Positions 5,641 through 5,828 of a DNA stretch of 5,828 nt are shown here, in pieces. The notes below the pieces were generated by a model. The model saw only the letters and a list, made by a program, of their open reading frames with translations. It had not been told where the DNA came from and ran no database searches. The position numbers were made by a program, and so were the translations under genes. The DNA comes from an uncultured Allomuricauda sp. (GTDB lineage: Bacteria > Bacteroidota > Bacteroidia > Flavobacteriales > Flavobacteriaceae). Every line of letters begins with the position of its first letter. Position 1 is the stretch's first letter. The DNA lies in the NCBI GenBank assembly GCA_937911965.1, contig CALDPL010000063.1:1-5828 (forward strand), read 5' to 3'.

Positions 5641-5828
5641 CTTGCCGGTGCGGAACACCGCCGCGTCGGCCTGCATGGTGCGCTGCATATTGTCGCGGAT
5701 GACCGCGGTCGGCGTGCCGCCGTTGGCATGGCGCAGCCTGTCGAGGTTGGCCAGTGCCTTGTCGCAGGCGTCGCCCGCCAGGCGCCTATGGGGCAGGCCC
5801 GGCTTGATGGTCTCGGCGCAGCGGTTGG
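5629..5828 (-). CDS. sdhA: Succinate dehydrogenase flavoprotein subunit, internal fragment, proteobacterial type
   Basis: The minus strand from 5826 is open for 66 codons with a strong match to the C-terminal helical part of SdhA, the FAD subunit of complex II that oxidises succinate to fumarate. It begins NRCAETIKPG, continues through LANLDRLRHANGGTPTA and ends MQRTMQADAAVFRTGK-TLEE. These are the segment after the FAD domain and the 'MQ..MQ...aVFRTG..L.EG' block. Neither end of the gene is present: it runs off the window on its 5' side and stops matching at the junction on its 3' side, where the expected Gly after LEE is Val encoded by the neighbouring sequence. Codon use is strongly GC-ending, unlike all other genes here. 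The wording is closest to alphaproteobacterial SdhA as I remember it; that assignment is tentative. It probably does not belong to the same genome as the rest. Confidence 0.78.

Noticed and set aside
5638..5828. The + strand frame continuing birA to the window end, including a DDRGRR stretch that faintly recalls the biotin ligase GRGR motif
   Set aside because: The minus strand of the same bases gives a much longer and more specific SdhA match; the + strand similarity looks accidental.
5551..5828. A real horizontal transfer or gene island at the right end
   Set aside because: There is no mobility gene, repeat or attachment site, both genes are cut mid-coding, and the join has microhomology; an artefact is simpler.

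Overview
The window looks like a chromosomal piece of a Bacteroidota organism, most likely a marine-type Flavobacteriaceae member with fairly high GC (Robiginitalea- or Muricauda-like; this placement is an inference). The reasons are the protein sequences themselves (a flavobacterial-style FtsH, CdsA and short PSD), the near absence of Shine-Dalgarno sequences before start codons, a TAnnTTTG-type -7 element, and the gene order rsfS-ftsH-LUD-cdsA-psd-acyl-CoA-binding protein.

Layout. 2-775 (+) is the 3' part of a membrane-bound di-iron hydroxylase of the sterol desaturase / fatty acid hydroxylase superfamily, closest in sequence features to alkylglycerol monooxygenase. It converges on a six-gene minus-strand operon, and the two transcription units share one CTAG as both stop codons. 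Read 5'->3' on the minus strand, the operon is: rsfS (5493-5116, ribosomal silencing factor), ftsH (5109-3154, membrane AAA+ zinc protease), a LUD-domain protein (3098-2490), cdsA (2486-1683, phosphatidate cytidylyltransferase), psd (1693-1028, phosphatidylserine decarboxylase) and an acyl-CoA-binding protein (1035-772). Junctions are 6 nt, 55 nt, 3 nt, -11 nt and -8 nt, so all six genes are probably co-transcribed. The only real gap, ftsH to LUD, holds an 11-bp hairpin that is fully paired only in the operon's own RNA. An AT-rich divergent spacer (5494-5565) holds the likely operon promoter and leads rightward into the first codons of a biotin--protein ligase gene.

Functionally the operon joins ribosome shutdown (RsfS) and membrane protein quality control (FtsH) to phospholipid supply: CdsA makes CDP-diacylglycerol, PSD makes phosphatidylethanolamine, and the acyl-CoA-binding protein buffers acyl-CoA. 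The phosphatidylserine synthase that would link CdsA to PSD is not in the window. The upstream hydroxylase may also act on lipids.

The right end is not ordinary. At about 5628-5640 the biotin ligase frame stops matching its family, and the rest (to 5828, about 71% GC by hand count) reads on the minus strand as an internal piece of a proteobacterial-type succinate dehydrogenase flavoprotein subunit (SdhA). The two sides share a short stretch that is readable in both genes. The simplest reading is a chimeric assembly join or chimeric read rather than biology. I found no clearly novel system; the most interesting genuine items are the intercistronic hairpin and the LUD gene of unknown role inside a lipid/FtsH operon.
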